64,000 nucleotides of DNA from a virus, in IMG/VR virus record IMGVR_UViG_3300030508_000013, positions 101,073-165,072 of that record; one strand, given 5' to 3'. This document shows, piece by piece, positions 47,108 through 55,850 of the stretch. Made by a program: the position numbers and the translations under genes. The notes beneath the pieces were generated by a model. It made no database searches. It had not been told where the DNA came from and worked only from the letters and a program-made list of their open reading frames with translations. Numbering within the stretch: the stretch's first letter is position 1; every line of letters starts with the position of its first letter.

Positions 47108-48019
47108 TTATATTGGTACAGCTATGTTTTTACCACCAGACATAGATAGATAGTGATATAGTTGTAAACAGTAAGAATAACCATCATTCTTTTGAATGAG
47201 TGCACACTGGTTCCATTTAATAGATATTGGTTTATCATTAAATATTACTGAAAAATACCCACTAGCTCTAATCACTACTCTACTAAAAATAGCTTTATTA
47301 ACATAGCCTAATGTCGTTTTAATTTCTCTAGTAAACTTTACTAAATCACCAGTAGCAAATCAAAAGACACGTTTAGACATTTTACTAATAGTACGAGGGA
47401 ATCCGTATTGATCTGGTTTAGTACGCTGGTATTGTCCTCGTCCTGTACATTTAATTTCTAGATGTGGTCTACGCCAGTTATTTACTACTAAAACATTACC
47501 GACACAAGCAGCATCTAAGGCATGGGTCTTAGGTATATTAAAATTATGTCGATTATATTTAGTTTGACTACCAGATCCTGTATTCACTGGTAATCCAGTA
47601 TTTATACATTCTAAATATAATTGATTACGCGTAGCATTGACAGCAGCAGCATCGCGTAGTGGTTTTTGAGCAGTAGATAATATCTTTTTCAGTAATTCAG
47701 GCTTATCTTTTAAAAACACTTCTATCAGTATATTACTTTTCTTTTGATTACAATCATGACAGGCTATGCCTAAATTGGATACACGATTAGATCCACCTCG
47801 ACTACGCGCTACTATATGCTCAATTTCTAATGGTCGATCATTTTCTGTCTTACAATACATACATTGATGATCGTATTTCTCTAGTAGATATTCTTTTACG
47901 TCGTAATTAAACAATGTACCCTGTTGATATTCAATACCTGTAATCTCTGGTTTTACTAACTTTTGCATATCAAATTTGACTCTCTCGATAGCTAACCATG
48001 ATAATTGGAGGGTATTCAA
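47108..48019 (-). pseudogene. iscB-like: truncated IscB-like HNH/RuvC nuclease with an in-frame TGA
   Basis: [40 protein letters not shown], an HNH with [25 protein letters not shown] and CHDCNQKK, then [18 protein letters not shown], and Ruv[14 protein letters not shown] match IscB from the RuvC-II region onward. After KMSKRVF there is TGA, and the same frame continues FATGDLVKFTREIKTTLGYV to DGYSYCLQL, the IscB C-terminal domain (normally GFQTGDLVK; Gly to stop). PLMP, RuvC-I and bridge helix are missing: the frame begins at TTG 48019. So it is a decayed IS200/605-type RNA-guided nuclease; no clear omega-RNA upstream. Confidence 0.85.
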
Positions 48020-48074
48020 ATGGTGAGTTATAAATAGCCATTTACTCTTCCTTTATTTTAATATATTTTTATTA

Positions 48075-48332
48075 TTACGTTTGGACAGACACGTTCTCAA
48101 ATGGGAATGTATCTTTCGTTGGATTTTTAATATAATCAAGTAAGTTTGCGCGCGCAATATTTCGCAATACTTTTAAGCTAGCTGAATCTCTGCTTAAATA
48201 ATATTCCAAGTATGCTTTAATGGTTTCATCTAACAAATGCTCAACTTTTGGCATTTGTTCTTTACTTAAACCTTCACGTTGTTCTTCGTCCATCCATTCA
48301 GCAAATGTTTTATCAACAAGGTTATGCAACAC
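48075..48332 (-). CDS. hypothetical acidic helical protein, 85 residues
   Basis: MLHNLVDKTFAEWMDEEQRE ... KVEHLLDETIKAYLEYYLSR: helices throughout. The start is a GTG after AAGGAAAATAA; no ATG in frame. Stands between the IscB remnant and the nucleotidyltransferase-like gene. Function unknown. Confidence 0.62.
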   Translation of the reverse strand: MLHNLVDKTFAEWMDEEQREGLSKEQMPKVEHLLDETIKAYLEYYLSRDSASLKVLRNIARANLLDYIKNPTKDTFPFENVSVQT

Positions 48333-48350
48333 GCTATCATCGATGCTCGT

Positions 48351-49403
48351 TTATTTTCCTTTGTCCGCTTCCCATAAATACTTGCAGTCAGTAATAAACT
48401 TCTCAATATGTTCTTGAGTTGTTTGTTCTTGAATAATCCAGTCTGTAAAACTAAATCCTACAGGGGATCGAGATTTGCAAAACTCCATGAACTGTCCTAG
48501 TTCTTTTCCAACAAAACCAGAAATAGAACCAATAATAAATCCATTCCATTTTGTTTTAATTACTTTTTGTTGTTTGTGTTTAGCATACTCTAAAGTAAGC
48601 TGTTCAGCAAAACCAGGAAATATAGCTGGATTAGTAGCGCATAATAACCAGTAGTTTTTCTCTTCTTCTCGTTTAACAGATACCTTATCTTGGACATACG
48701 CAGACCACTTGTACTTGTCAAGTTCTGGTTTATCTTCTATCCATTTCAGAAACGCTGTATAAGTAGGACGTTTAATATCACGAATACGACTAATGTGATT
48801 TCTATTATCAAGTTTAAATATCTGACGATGGAAATATGGACTAGAAGCAGCATACTCAAAGACATCTTCTAACGTTTCGAAACCCTTGATATGCCGCGAG
48901 AAATCATAACCAAGGAATTTAAATACAGCACTTACGTCCCTACTTACTAAAACTTCAGCATAAGCATGCGTTCCGTCTCTCAGTATTTTCCACAGTCCGT
49001 TATGCCCGTACTTAAACCCCATTTTGTGCGCTATGCGACCCATTAAATTACCCAGATCATTAAATGCAAAATATACTTGGGCAAAGAAGAAATCTATCCT
49101 GGGCGCTTTGATTAAATCAATTTGCATTCCACGATAGTCAAATGACACTACATCATTATTTAATAAGTCTTGTGGTTTAAATACAGCACGAATTATGTCT
49201 ATCCAATTAGGTGGAAGATTATCTGATTCAATAAGAATGTCAGCATCCCCAAATGATTCTTTTGATGAGTATGCTTCAATTGGATTAGCTAGGCATGTTG
49301 GAAAAGCATCGTGCAACTTACTTAAAACGTCACCGACAATCGCAAAATATTCTGTAGTTGTCTTCCTTGTCACACCTACATGTTTCATCGCGTTACCGCC
49401 CAT
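48351..49403 (-). CDS. nucleotidyltransferase-fold protein, 350 residues
   Basis: YSSKESFGDADILIESDNLP (near 46) has the G-D-x-D arrangement of Pol beta-type nucleotidyltransferases, and FDYRGMQIDLIKAP (near 88) could give the third Asp. The rest is helical (LGNLMGRIAHKMGFKYGHNG). I have seen this SKxSFGDADI signature in large phages, unassigned. It might act on RNA or tRNA ends or nucleotides. AAAGGAGAAATAAC sets the start. Confidence 0.68.
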   Translation of the reverse strand: MGGNAMKHVGVTRKTTTEYFAIVGDVLSKLHDAFPTCLANPIEAYSSKESFGDADILIESDNLPPNWIDIIRAVFKPQDLLNNDVVSFDYRGMQIDLIKAPRIDFFFAQVYFAFNDLGNLMGRIAHKMGFKYGHNGLWKILRDGTHAYAEVLVSRDVSAVFKFLGYDFSRHIKGFETLEDVFEYAASSPYFHRQIFKLDNRNHISRIRDIKRPTYTAFLKWIEDKPELDKYKWSAYVQDKVSVKREEEKNYWLLCATNPAIFPGFAEQLTLEYAKHKQQKVIKTKWNGFIIGSISGFVGKELGQFMEFCKSRSPVGFSFTDWIIQEQTTQEHIEKFITDCKYLWEADKGK

Positions 49404-49433
49404 GTTATTTCTCCTTTTATTTTTAACGGAATA

Positions 49434-49462
49434 AAATGGAAGAACTTTCGTTCTTCCATTTT
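49434..49462 (-). terminator. terminator hairpin
   Basis: AATGGAAGAACGAAAGTTCTTCCATT-type hairpin (minus strand) followed by TTATTCCG, right after the 49467-50000 stop. Confidence 0.75.
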
Positions 49463-49466
49463 ATAA

Positions 49467-50000
49467 TTACTTTTCTGAATCGCCAAACAATAATTTCTGA
49501 GGAATGCTTTTCGTTACGACAGTAAAGTTTTCTTCATCATCAGATGTATAAGCAAGATGAATAATACGATCGAAAACATCTGCGTCCCATATACAGTTCT
49601 TCATTGGAGCTACACACGGATTACCACCCAAAACATCAATCAATTCTGGGATCTTGCCGTGGTGCCAACAAATCGCCACTACTTTTCCTTTATACTTCTT
49701 TTTACTAAGTAGACGTTTAGCTAATACACTAAAATCTTCATCAGACCATTTAGTTTCTACTTTAATCTTAACAGCATCAGCAAATGGCGTAATTGTTTCG
49801 ATAGGGCGCACACTACCTTTTGATTTTTTAGTGGCTATAACGTGATGCACTTTATGAGAGAATGGTTTATATAGCCCTAAGCCTACTGCACGAGTATGCC
49901 CGCGTACAGAAAGATTAGGACCGTCGTTAGGTCCATCAACATGCGATTCGCCTGGTTTCTCAGCATGTCGCACAATAAATATATGCGCTGGGTAAGTCAT
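49467..50000 (-). CDS. histidine phosphatase-like protein, 177 residues
   Basis: IFIVRHAEKPGES (RHA at residues 11-13) is the RHG motif with catalytic His; LSVRGHTRAVGL and CWHHGKIPELIDVLGG supply the second His region. Such small enzymes remove phosphate from phosphosugars or nucleotides. Phage role unknown. Confidence 0.78.
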   Translation of the reverse strand: MTYPAHIFIVRHAEKPGESHVDGPNDGPNLSVRGHTRAVGLGLYKPFSHKVHHVIATKKSKGSVRPIETITPFADAVKIKVETKWSDEDFSVLAKRLLSKKKYKGKVVAICWHHGKIPELIDVLGGNPCVAPMKNCIWDADVFDRIIHLAYTSDDEENFTVVTKSIPQKLLFGDSEK

Positions 50001-50053
50001 GTTTAAATTCCTCGTTCAGTGAACACATAGCATTACTGTTGTGTATTTTAAAA

Positions 50054-50587
50054 CTATGTTAATAATCGTTCTCGGTAGTTTTGGATAGGTGATTCCGCGT
50101 CATCGACGCTGCTCCATGTAACCCCTCGTAGCGCCCTAGAGATGTTTGCCTGAGAAGTGTTGTATTTAGTTTCTAATTCAGCTAATGTCATCTCCATATC
50201 CATTTTCTTAATCCGACGCATTTCAATTACTGTCTCAGCATTTAAAACTGTCGTACTACGATTTTTACAAGACGATTTTATTGTAGACAAACAACAGTTA
50301 TTAGGACTGAAATTCTTTGTTACATCTAAACGTATAACTTTAAAAGGAACATTAATTAATTCTGGTTGGTAAGATAACTCCCTATCTACCCATTTAATGA
50401 AATTACATATTCCTTCAGGATTTGTATCTATCCAAACTTTTGCTACTGTAATCCCTTTACCACCGTAACTAGGATAATTTTTATTCGAACTATCGTAACA
50501 ACGCTGGATAAAACTAAGCCATCTAGCGTAATACTTATGTTTTTTCATACCGTGCTTAACTGCGCCGAGATGATTCATTTTGTGCAC
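50054..50587 (-). CDS. HNH/AP2-type homing endonuclease-like protein
   Basis: WLSFIQRCYDSSNKNYPSYG GKGITVAKVW (near 23-53) is the W..M..RC...Y..YGG(R/K)GI.V...W signature of free-standing phage HNH-like endonucleases. The C-terminal MTLAELETKYNTSQANISRA LRGVTW is a helix-turn-helix of NUMOD/IENR type. 177 residues. It sits between unrelated genes with a terminator after it, as mobile endonucleases do. Confidence 0.75.
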   Translation of the reverse strand: MHKMNHLGAVKHGMKKHKYYARWLSFIQRCYDSSNKNYPSYGGKGITVAKVWIDTNPEGICNFIKWVDRELSYQPELINVPFKVIRLDVTKNFSPNNCCLSTIKSSCKNRSTTVLNAETVIEMRRIKKMDMEMTLAELETKYNTSQANISRALRGVTWSSVDDAESPIQNYRERLLT

Positions 50588-50609
50588 TTTTTAAGAGTGA
50601 AAAAATAAA

Positions 50610-50642
50610 AAAATGTTAAACGGTGGTAGTTTAACATTTTTT
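50610..50642. terminator. bidirectional terminator
   Basis: AAAATGTTAAAC/GTTTAACATTTT with loop GGTGGTA, A- and T-rich on both sides. Ends the 50647-50964 gene on the minus strand. Confidence 0.78.
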
Positions 50643-50646
50643 CTAG

Positions 50647-50964
50647 TTATTCTTCGCTATCGGAAAACGACTGTATAATAATCTCAACTTGTTCAGACAG
50701 ATTTTTAACTGTCATATCGAGATTTATTTGTTCTCCATCAATTACGATACCGAACTCTTCTTCTAGTCGTTCTATAAGCGACGCTTCGTCAATATAATCC
50801 ATTCCAAGGTTATCGCCCAAAACAGATTGAGAATTAACATCATCGGGCGGTGAGTTTGTTATATCGATAATAATATTTTTTATTTTATCAAGTACAGTCA
50901 TTTCGATAGCGTCTTCTATTTCACTTCTGTTCTCAACTACAATATCTAACTCTTCATCAGCCAT
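50647..50964 (-). CDS. acyl-carrier-protein-like protein lacking the carrier serine
   Basis: 105 residues. LGDNLGMDYIDEASLIERLE EEFGIVIDGE follows the ACP helix II pattern, but DSL is DYI, so no Ser for phosphopantetheine. About 20 extra acidic residues precede the domain. It may act as a scaffold or decoy. A canonical ACP lies at 52171. Confidence 0.7.
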   Translation of the reverse strand: MADEELDIVVENRSEIEDAIEMTVLDKIKNIIIDITNSPPDDVNSQSVLGDNLGMDYIDEASLIERLEEEFGIVIDGEQINLDMTVKNLSEQVEIIIQSFSDSEE

Positions 50965-50985
50965 TATTACTCTCCTTTTTTTACT

Positions 50986-51441
50986 TTACGTGGCATCTTT
51001 ATCAAGCGTAAGGTTAACTTGCATGCGTGGTTGACCTGCTGGGCGTTGTTGTTTTAAATCTTCAATGCAATACAAAGAGTCTGGGTCTAACATCCCCATT
51101 ATGTTTGTCCGTTTGAAAGCAGGTACTTTAATCACATACCAACATAGTGGACACCATGCTAGATTTATACCTACTTGACTCAGACGATCTGTTACGAGTC
51201 CGTAGTATTTACGAATAACCGGTTTTTGCATTGCCTCAGTGAATTTCAGACTAATTTCTGGTCCTAAAATGTGAGCCATAGCATCACGGTCAACTGGTAT
51301 AAAATATCCATACGGATTACCAGACCCTACTACTTTTGGCGTATCGTTCCGATTGCAAATAGCAACAATCATATCTGTTGCCTTAGTTACGCTATATGGG
51401 AACGAATGCTTTTCTTCATTGACAAAATTATACACAGTCAT
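50986..51441 (-). CDS. hypothetical protein, 151 residues
   Basis: Mixed alpha/beta: VTKATDMIVAICNRN, VDRDAMAHILGPEISLKF, WCPLCWYVIKVPAFKR (CPLC could be redox or metal). It lies between the two ACP-like genes. Function unknown. Confidence 0.7.
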   Translation of the reverse strand: MTVYNFVNEEKHSFPYSVTKATDMIVAICNRNDTPKVVGSGNPYGYFIPVDRDAMAHILGPEISLKFTEAMQKPVIRKYYGLVTDRLSQVGINLAWCPLCWYVIKVPAFKRTNIMGMLDPDSLYCIEDLKQQRPAGQPRMQVNLTLDKDAT

Positions 51442-51538
51442 TTGTTACTCCTTACAAGTTTAATATAACATTAGCACTATGCGTAACATGCTAACTCTCC
51501 CTACATTCCCTCCCAGTATTAATGAGAGGGAATTCCTT

Positions 51539-52057
51539 TTAAAGAATACCGAGTTTCTTGTAGAGTGCGTATTCTTTAATTACCGGCATGAATTTCAGAA
51601 TCCACTGAAAGAAAAGAAGAATTGCTAAAGAGTTTGCTCTCTTCACGCGACCTTCTTCCGTATTCGTGAAATCGAAACTACACTTACCTTTCAAATTCCC
51701 AGTGGAAATCCCTGCAATATAAAACGGAACAGGGTTAGATACGTAAGACGATTCTCCGTCTCCAGCAAAGTATAAACTATGCTCGCTAAGAATACCTGAT
51801 GAGTTAGAGAAAATCTTTGGCGTAATAACACCACTTTTTATTTTTTCTTGAAGGACATAGAAAAGTTTCTGATCTTCATTGAAAGTAGAAAAGCCAACTG
51901 ATTGGCTTCTAACAAAGAAATCAGCATCGATACCGTACGATTTATTGAGTGGTAACTTTGCATACGATCCTGCATATACGGGATCATCGAATACTATTCC
52001 GTTAAACAAACAAAAATCTCTAACCTGATCGATAGCTACTGTGGGAAGGTGTTTCAT
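51539..52057 (-). CDS. hypothetical protein, 172 residues
   Basis: N-terminal DQVRDFCLFNGIVFDDPVYA, then an alpha/beta centre with GISTGNLKGKCSFDF, and a hydrophobic helix near the C-terminus (ANSLAILLFFQWILKFMPVI) that may be membrane-associated. Function unknown. Confidence 0.68.
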   Translation of the reverse strand: MKHLPTVAIDQVRDFCLFNGIVFDDPVYAGSYAKLPLNKSYGIDADFFVRSQSVGFSTFNEDQKLFYVLQEKIKSGVITPKIFSNSSGILSEHSLYFAGDGESSYVSNPVPFYIAGISTGNLKGKCSFDFTNTEEGRVKRANSLAILLFFQWILKFMPVIKEYALYKKLGIL

Positions 52058-52109
52058 AATAGTCGTTCCTTTAGACTATTTTAATAAACCCGATTGCCTA
52101 TGCGCTCGG

Positions 52110-52134
52110 ATGTTAGTCGCTGAAAGCACTAACA
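52110..52134 (-). terminator. hairpin downstream of ACP gene
   Basis: TGTTAGT and ACTAACA pair around CGCTGAAAGC. A second small stem (CCCTC/GAGGG) follows near 52142. Between the ACP stop and the 51539 gene; weak T-tract. Confidence 0.45.
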
Positions 52135-52170
52135 TGAATCCCTCCTCATTAGAAGAGGGCATCATCTTAA

Positions 52171-52407
52171 TTACTTTGCGTTATTAGTGATGTAATCAAT
52201 AACGTCTTGCACTGTAATGAACTTTTCTGCTGCTTCGTCAGGTATTTCTAATTCAAATTCATCTTCCAAAGCCATAACAAGTTCAACAGCATCCAGCGAG
52301 TCCATACCAAGATCATCGTCGAACTTCGTAGTTGTTGTAACGTTTTGTTCTAACGAATCAAATTGATCAGAAACAATTTTCTGAATACGACTTTCAACAT
52401 TTTTCAT
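52171..52407 (-). CDS. acpP: acyl carrier protein
   Basis: 78 residues. KFDDDLGMDSLDAVELVMAL EDEFELEIPDE carries the DSL Ser near residue 37 that takes phosphopantetheine, with normal helix III (DVIDYITNNAK). It would accept acyl chains from host fatty-acid synthesis. The role in a phage is unknown. Start after GAGGATTAC. Confidence 0.9.
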   Translation of the reverse strand: MKNVESRIQKIVSDQFDSLEQNVTTTTKFDDDLGMDSLDAVELVMALEDEFELEIPDEAAEKFITVQDVIDYITNNAK

Positions 52408-52424
52408 GTAATCCTCACTGAGAT

Positions 52425-52730
52425 TTAGTCTTTGTCATATATTGCGCGGTTTATGATTTTTCTCTCTTTGTAATTATCAACTGGCATAAAGTCACTAGTG
52501 ACAACATAAATATTTACGTATATATTAAATGTGTTACGAGCAAAGTCACTGGCGATACTCCATGCTGCTTTTTCATCCGGAATAAGTTCTTCTCCAGCCC
52601 GACTATCCGGGAAATAGTCAGTTGTTGCTACCAATCCGTCTAGCTTTTCGAAATGAACCATAAAGCCAGGTTTAATTGGTTTTGCACGACCGCCGCTATT
52701 AATTATTTTTAACGCCTCTTCCATTTTCAT
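52425..52730 (-). CDS. hypothetical protein, 101 residues
   Basis: Start at MKMEEALKIINSGGRAKPIK because AAGGAGAGCGAT precedes it. GFMVHFEKLDGLVATTDYFP DSRAGEELIPDEKAAWSIAS DFARNT, then strands. The W and acidic segment resemble other small phage proteins; no role known. It precedes acpP. Confidence 0.7.
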   Translation of the reverse strand: MKMEEALKIINSGGRAKPIKPGFMVHFEKLDGLVATTDYFPDSRAGEELIPDEKAAWSIASDFARNTFNIYVNIYVVTSDFMPVDNYKERKIINRAIYDKD

Positions 52731-52761
52731 ATCGCTCTCCTTGAGTAACTCAGTAACTATC

Positions 52762-52792
52762 AAGTTAGTGATATATTACTGAGTTATTTTAG
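52762..52792 (-). promoter_or_regulatory. phage-type promoter
   Basis: Minus-strand CTAAAATAACTCAGT then AATATATCACTAACTT. Lies between the thymidylate synthase stop and the 52425 gene; would drive the ACP group. Confidence 0.55.
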
Positions 52793-52798
52793 ATTTAA

Positions 52799-53773
52799 TT
52801 ATGCTGACATTGGAGCGTCAATTCTAGCGAGATGTTGGTAATCTTGCAATACAATATCATCAGGTTTAATACGTGTGAATGCGCCTTTTATATCATCTAG
52901 ATTTATAATTGGTTTGACATTATCAGACAATAATACTTTCGGCAATGAAAGATGTTCACGCTTTAGTAACTCTTCAGCTTGTTCGAAATGATCCTCGTAA
53001 AGATGACAGTTTGCAGCTTGCATTGTGATTGTGCCTGGTGCAAAGCCACTTAAACGCGCCATGATTAGTAGCTGTAGAGCGGTTGTTGCTATGTTTGTCG
53101 GCGCGCCTAAAAATCCATCCATTGAACGGATTGTCATAACAAGATGTAACACTTTTGGATTTTCTAAAGCTATATAGCGATAATCCATGTGGCACGCCGG
53201 GAGTGCTTGTAAATCAATCTCAGCAGGATTCCACGCAGTGATAATCATACGGCGATCAGATGGATTCGTTAACAATGTACGCAGTACGTTTTCAAGCTGA
53301 TTAATTTCACGTTCAAATAGAAATAAACCCCTGCTGGAGTCATACATAGCGACCGAGTAACCTAATTCACTTAAACGATCAAATTCTTTTCCATCTGAAC
53401 TATTAATAACACGTCGATCTTTCCACGCTGTCCATTGAACACCGTAACAACGACCGATATCATCTTCTCCCTTACGATGTGGGTTATCTAACCACGCTTT
53501 CGTTTCATTAGCGTTTTGGTTCCATAGATTACATCCCATATTACGAAAATCAACAGCATTATCGTACCCGCGAAAGAAGCTTAATAACTCTCCTTTAATG
53601 CCGTTAAAAAACAACTTACGTGTTGTTAGTAGAGGAAAGAATTCACTAACATCATATTGCAATTGATAACCGAGCAATACGCGGCATAGCTTACCAGTGC
53701 GCTCATTAAATTGTTCGATAGGACTATTTAAAGTTGCTCTAATCATATCGTGATAGTTTTGCATGTTACTCAT
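52799..53773 (-). CDS. thyA: thymidylate synthase
   Basis: 324 residues. Converts dUMP to dTMP with methylenetetrahydrofolate. Visible are FFPLLTTRKLFFNGIKGELL, the Arg in SDRRMIITAWNP, the catalytic Cys in LPACHMDYRY, RSMDGFLGAPTNIATTAL (the Asn that selects dUMP, where dCMP hydroxymethylases have Asp) and HLYEDHFEQAEELL. So dUMP rather than dCMP is the likely substrate. It works with dcd and tmk in this window. A hydroxymethylase activity is a remote alternative. Confidence 0.9.
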   Translation of the reverse strand: MSNMQNYHDMIRATLNSPIEQFNERTGKLCRVLLGYQLQYDVSEFFPLLTTRKLFFNGIKGELLSFFRGYDNAVDFRNMGCNLWNQNANETKAWLDNPHRKGEDDIGRCYGVQWTAWKDRRVINSSDGKEFDRLSELGYSVAMYDSSRGLFLFEREINQLENVLRTLLTNPSDRRMIITAWNPAEIDLQALPACHMDYRYIALENPKVLHLVMTIRSMDGFLGAPTNIATTALQLLIMARLSGFAPGTITMQAANCHLYEDHFEQAEELLKREHLSLPKVLLSDNVKPIINLDDIKGAFTRIKPDDIVLQDYQHLARIDAPMSA

Positions 53774-53785
53774 AATGATTTCCTT

Positions 53786-54049
53786 TTAGTGCATGTGCGC
53801 TATGTTTGGTTTATTTAATAGGTCTACAGCGTTAGTAATTGCTTGTTTAATATCGGCTCGTTCAATATCAACATTAAACACTATTGCCCTGTCCATAATG
53901 TTTTTTTCATAATGACGATGTTGCGCTATGAGAGCTATGTATTGTTGCTCGCGTTCGCCTGTAACACCCGTGCTTTTAATAGCTTTACAGAACTCACAAT
54001 CGCAATAATTTTCTGAACTATCAATATTACTAGTTGAATCAGTTTTCAT
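53786..54049 (-). CDS. small Cys-cluster protein, 87 residues
   Basis: CDCEFC near residue 16 and a Glu/Gln/His-rich helix (GEREQQYIALIAQHRHYEKN). Metal binding possible. Directly upstream of thyA. Function unknown. Confidence 0.68.
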   Translation of the reverse strand: MKTDSTSNIDSSENYCDCEFCKAIKSTGVTGEREQQYIALIAQHRHYEKNIMDRAIVFNVDIERADIKQAITNAVDLLNKPNIAHMH

Positions 54050-54050
54050 A

Positions 54051-54221
54051 TTACCTCCGTTGAGTTTTTTTCATTTCCGAAACAAGTTCCTCATAGTTTT
54101 TTCTTTGAGCTTCTCGTAACTTTGCATCTCTATTTGATTTCCATACCCTATAAAGAACAATGAAGCATGCGGATAATGATCCTAATACTAAAATCAAAAT
54201 AATAATCAAAAATATACTCAC
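54051..54221 (-). CDS. small membrane protein, 56 residues, GTG start
   Basis: N-terminal transmembrane helix (SIFLIIILILVLGSLSACFI) then a basic coiled coil (KSNRDAKLREAQRKNYEELV). AAAAGGATAAAGC precedes the GTG. The stop overlaps the ribosome site of the next gene. Confidence 0.62.
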   Translation of the reverse strand: MSIFLIIILILVLGSLSACFIVLYRVWKSNRDAKLREAQRKNYEELVSEMKKTQRR

Positions 54222-54255
54222 GCTTTATCCTTTTCAAGTTATTTAGAAATCACTA

Positions 54256-54636
54256 CTATTTTATTTTCTCAGACCTGATTACTTTAGCGCATTCATCTGA
54301 CGTCATGTTGCCTTCAAATTCTTTACCTGTTGCATCGTATCCAGGTGGTCGAAAAACTGTATTCTCACAAAGTCGTGCAGCAAACTCTAGAGTAAGATTA
54401 ACTATAGCTGCGTTGTTAATACTTAGCTCTCTTGTTTTGCTTATGTAATTACGAAGAAATGTTGCCGGTGATGTCTTATCCGGCATAAGGAATTTATTTT
54501 CTAGATTATTTAGCGCTATTCTTGCATCGTTTATTTCTTTATCAGTGAAAGATACTATTGGCAGCACATTTGCGATTGTGACAGGCTCAGGTCCGTATAT
54601 CGCTTTCATTGTTTCTGGACCATATTTTTCATTCAT
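54256..54636 (-). CDS. hypothetical protein, 126 residues
   Basis: MNEKYGPETMKAIYGPEPVT, then helical blocks (DKEINDARIALNNLENKFLM) and PPGYDATGKEFEGNMTSDEC. Soluble. Function unknown. Confidence 0.7.
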   Translation of the reverse strand: MNEKYGPETMKAIYGPEPVTIANVLPIVSFTDKEINDARIALNNLENKFLMPDKTSPATFLRNYISKTRELSINNAAIVNLTLEFAARLCENTVFRPPGYDATGKEFEGNMTSDECAKVIRSEKIK

Positions 54637-54645
54637 AATTTTTCC

Positions 54646-55020
54646 TTAATGAACGGTTTCATCAGGTGAAACTAATCCAGCGATATGAACATTTGTGTCT
54701 TTTCCTTTTGTTGCAAGAGCAATGGCATCGAATAACGAACCAAACATTAATTCAAGACGAGCATCTTCATTAGAATCAACAAACAATTGACGTTTCTCCA
54801 GTGGCCAAAGAAGACTTGGTTCGCAACATGAGAAGTCTGGGCAACATTCATTTTTAAAATGATTATGTTTTGGTTCACCAGCTAACCACGATTCTTCCTG
54901 CGCTTTCAACGAGGCTCTGTACGGGACAGCGTACTCTTCTTTCATAATCCATTCTGACCCATCTTCAGATTGGTAATGTGTTACTTCGATAGGCAAGTCA
55001 ACCATTGTAGTAATTGTCAT
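54646..55020 (-). CDS. CCPDFSCC-type small phage protein, 124 residues
   Basis: HFKNECCPDFSCCEPSLLWP near residue 54 is a motif I recognise from other phages (H...CCPDFSCC.P.L), with four Cys probably binding metal. C-terminal helix and strand follow. Function unknown. Confidence 0.72.
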   Translation of the reverse strand: MTITTMVDLPIEVTHYQSEDGSEWIMKEEYAVPYRASLKAQEESWLAGEPKHNHFKNECCPDFSCCEPSLLWPLEKRQLFVDSNEDARLELMFGSLFDAIALATKGKDTNVHIAGLVSPDETVH

Positions 55021-55031
55021 TTTTAATTTCC

Positions 55032-55520
55032 TTAAGGAGTTTGAAAACCTGTGTCAACATGAACAAAGCTTGTCGGCATTCCGCGCAGAGTATGATGCTG
55101 AAGACTCGATATTGGTACTTGATGCTCGCTTACAATCTGTGTATTTATTTTCGGAGTGTTAATCTCTTTCCATCTACGTGAAAATTCTTTTTCTATTTTA
55201 GATACTTCTTCATTATACCCCGCCATCACTTTCTTACCGTCTGGTGTGCGGCGTTGTTGACGATTTAGTCGATCTATACCGAAATGATTTCGCACTGCTT
55301 CCATACTAGCATTACGCCCACATTCCAAGATTAAGTTGTTATATTCCCTATCTTTTTTATCAGATTCAGTTTCGAATACTAAGCGTTGGGATAGCGGGTT
55401 GTTTTTAATCTTGCTATTATAGTGTTGATATTCACTTTCGCCACGAGCGCCGTAGTTGTGTTTCAGATTATTTTTTGTCGCTGGTGGGAGACGCATTTGT
55501 TGTTGGTTGTTCTCGGTCAT
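55032..55520 (-). CDS. hypothetical basic protein, 162 residues
   Basis: Polar, Asn/Gln/Arg-rich: MTENNQQQMRLPPATKNNLK, then FETESDKKDREYNNLILECG and DRLNRQQRRTPDGKKVMAGY. The start lies 52 bases inside the upstream gene in another frame. Possibly nucleic-acid-binding. Confidence 0.65.
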   Translation of the reverse strand: MTENNQQQMRLPPATKNNLKHNYGARGESEYQHYNSKIKNNPLSQRLVFETESDKKDREYNNLILECGRNASMEAVRNHFGIDRLNRQQRRTPDGKKVMAGYNEEVSKIEKEFSRRWKEINTPKINTQIVSEHQVPISSLQHHTLRGMPTSFVHVDTGFQTP

Positions 55521-55794
55521 GACTAAACCCTATCGGTATACGTTGTAAAATTGGAAGAGATACTATCGGCATTAATGGTTGAACTTGTAGTTCAGATACA
55601 ATAGTTTTATTACAAGATTCAATTTTCTGAAACCCTATAGATTCTAACCATTCAGAAAATCTGTTACTTCTCTGTTTTAATTCTTCTTTTTGTTCATCAG
55701 GTAAAGCAAGCCAAGCTTCGTAATCTTTACGCTCCTCTTCCGCACGTGCTTCAGCTTGTTCTGGTGTTTCCCAGTCTCTTTGATCCATTGTCAT
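55468..55794 (-). CDS. hypothetical acidic coiled-coil protein, 108 residues
   Basis: DQRDWETPEQAEARAEEERK DYEAWLALPDEQKEELKQRS is a strongly charged helix. The C-terminus overlaps the start of the next gene by 53 bases, so both frames are constrained there. Function unknown. Confidence 0.65.
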   Translation of the reverse strand: MTMDQRDWETPEQAEARAEEERKDYEAWLALPDEQKEELKQRSNRFSEWLESIGFQKIESCNKTIVSELQVQPLMPIVSLPILQRIPIGFSHDREQPTTNASPTSDKK

Positions 55795-55810
55795 AATTAT
55801 TTCCTTTTTA

Positions 55811-55848
55811 GAAATAGCAATCTATCGTAGTGGTAGATTGCTATTTCT
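55811..55848 (-). terminator. terminator hairpin
   Basis: AGAAATAGCAATCTA/TAGATTGCTATTTCT with a short loop (TCGTAGTGG region), right after the 55851-56618 stop. Strong 15-bp stem. Confidence 0.8.
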
Positions 55849-55850
55849 AA

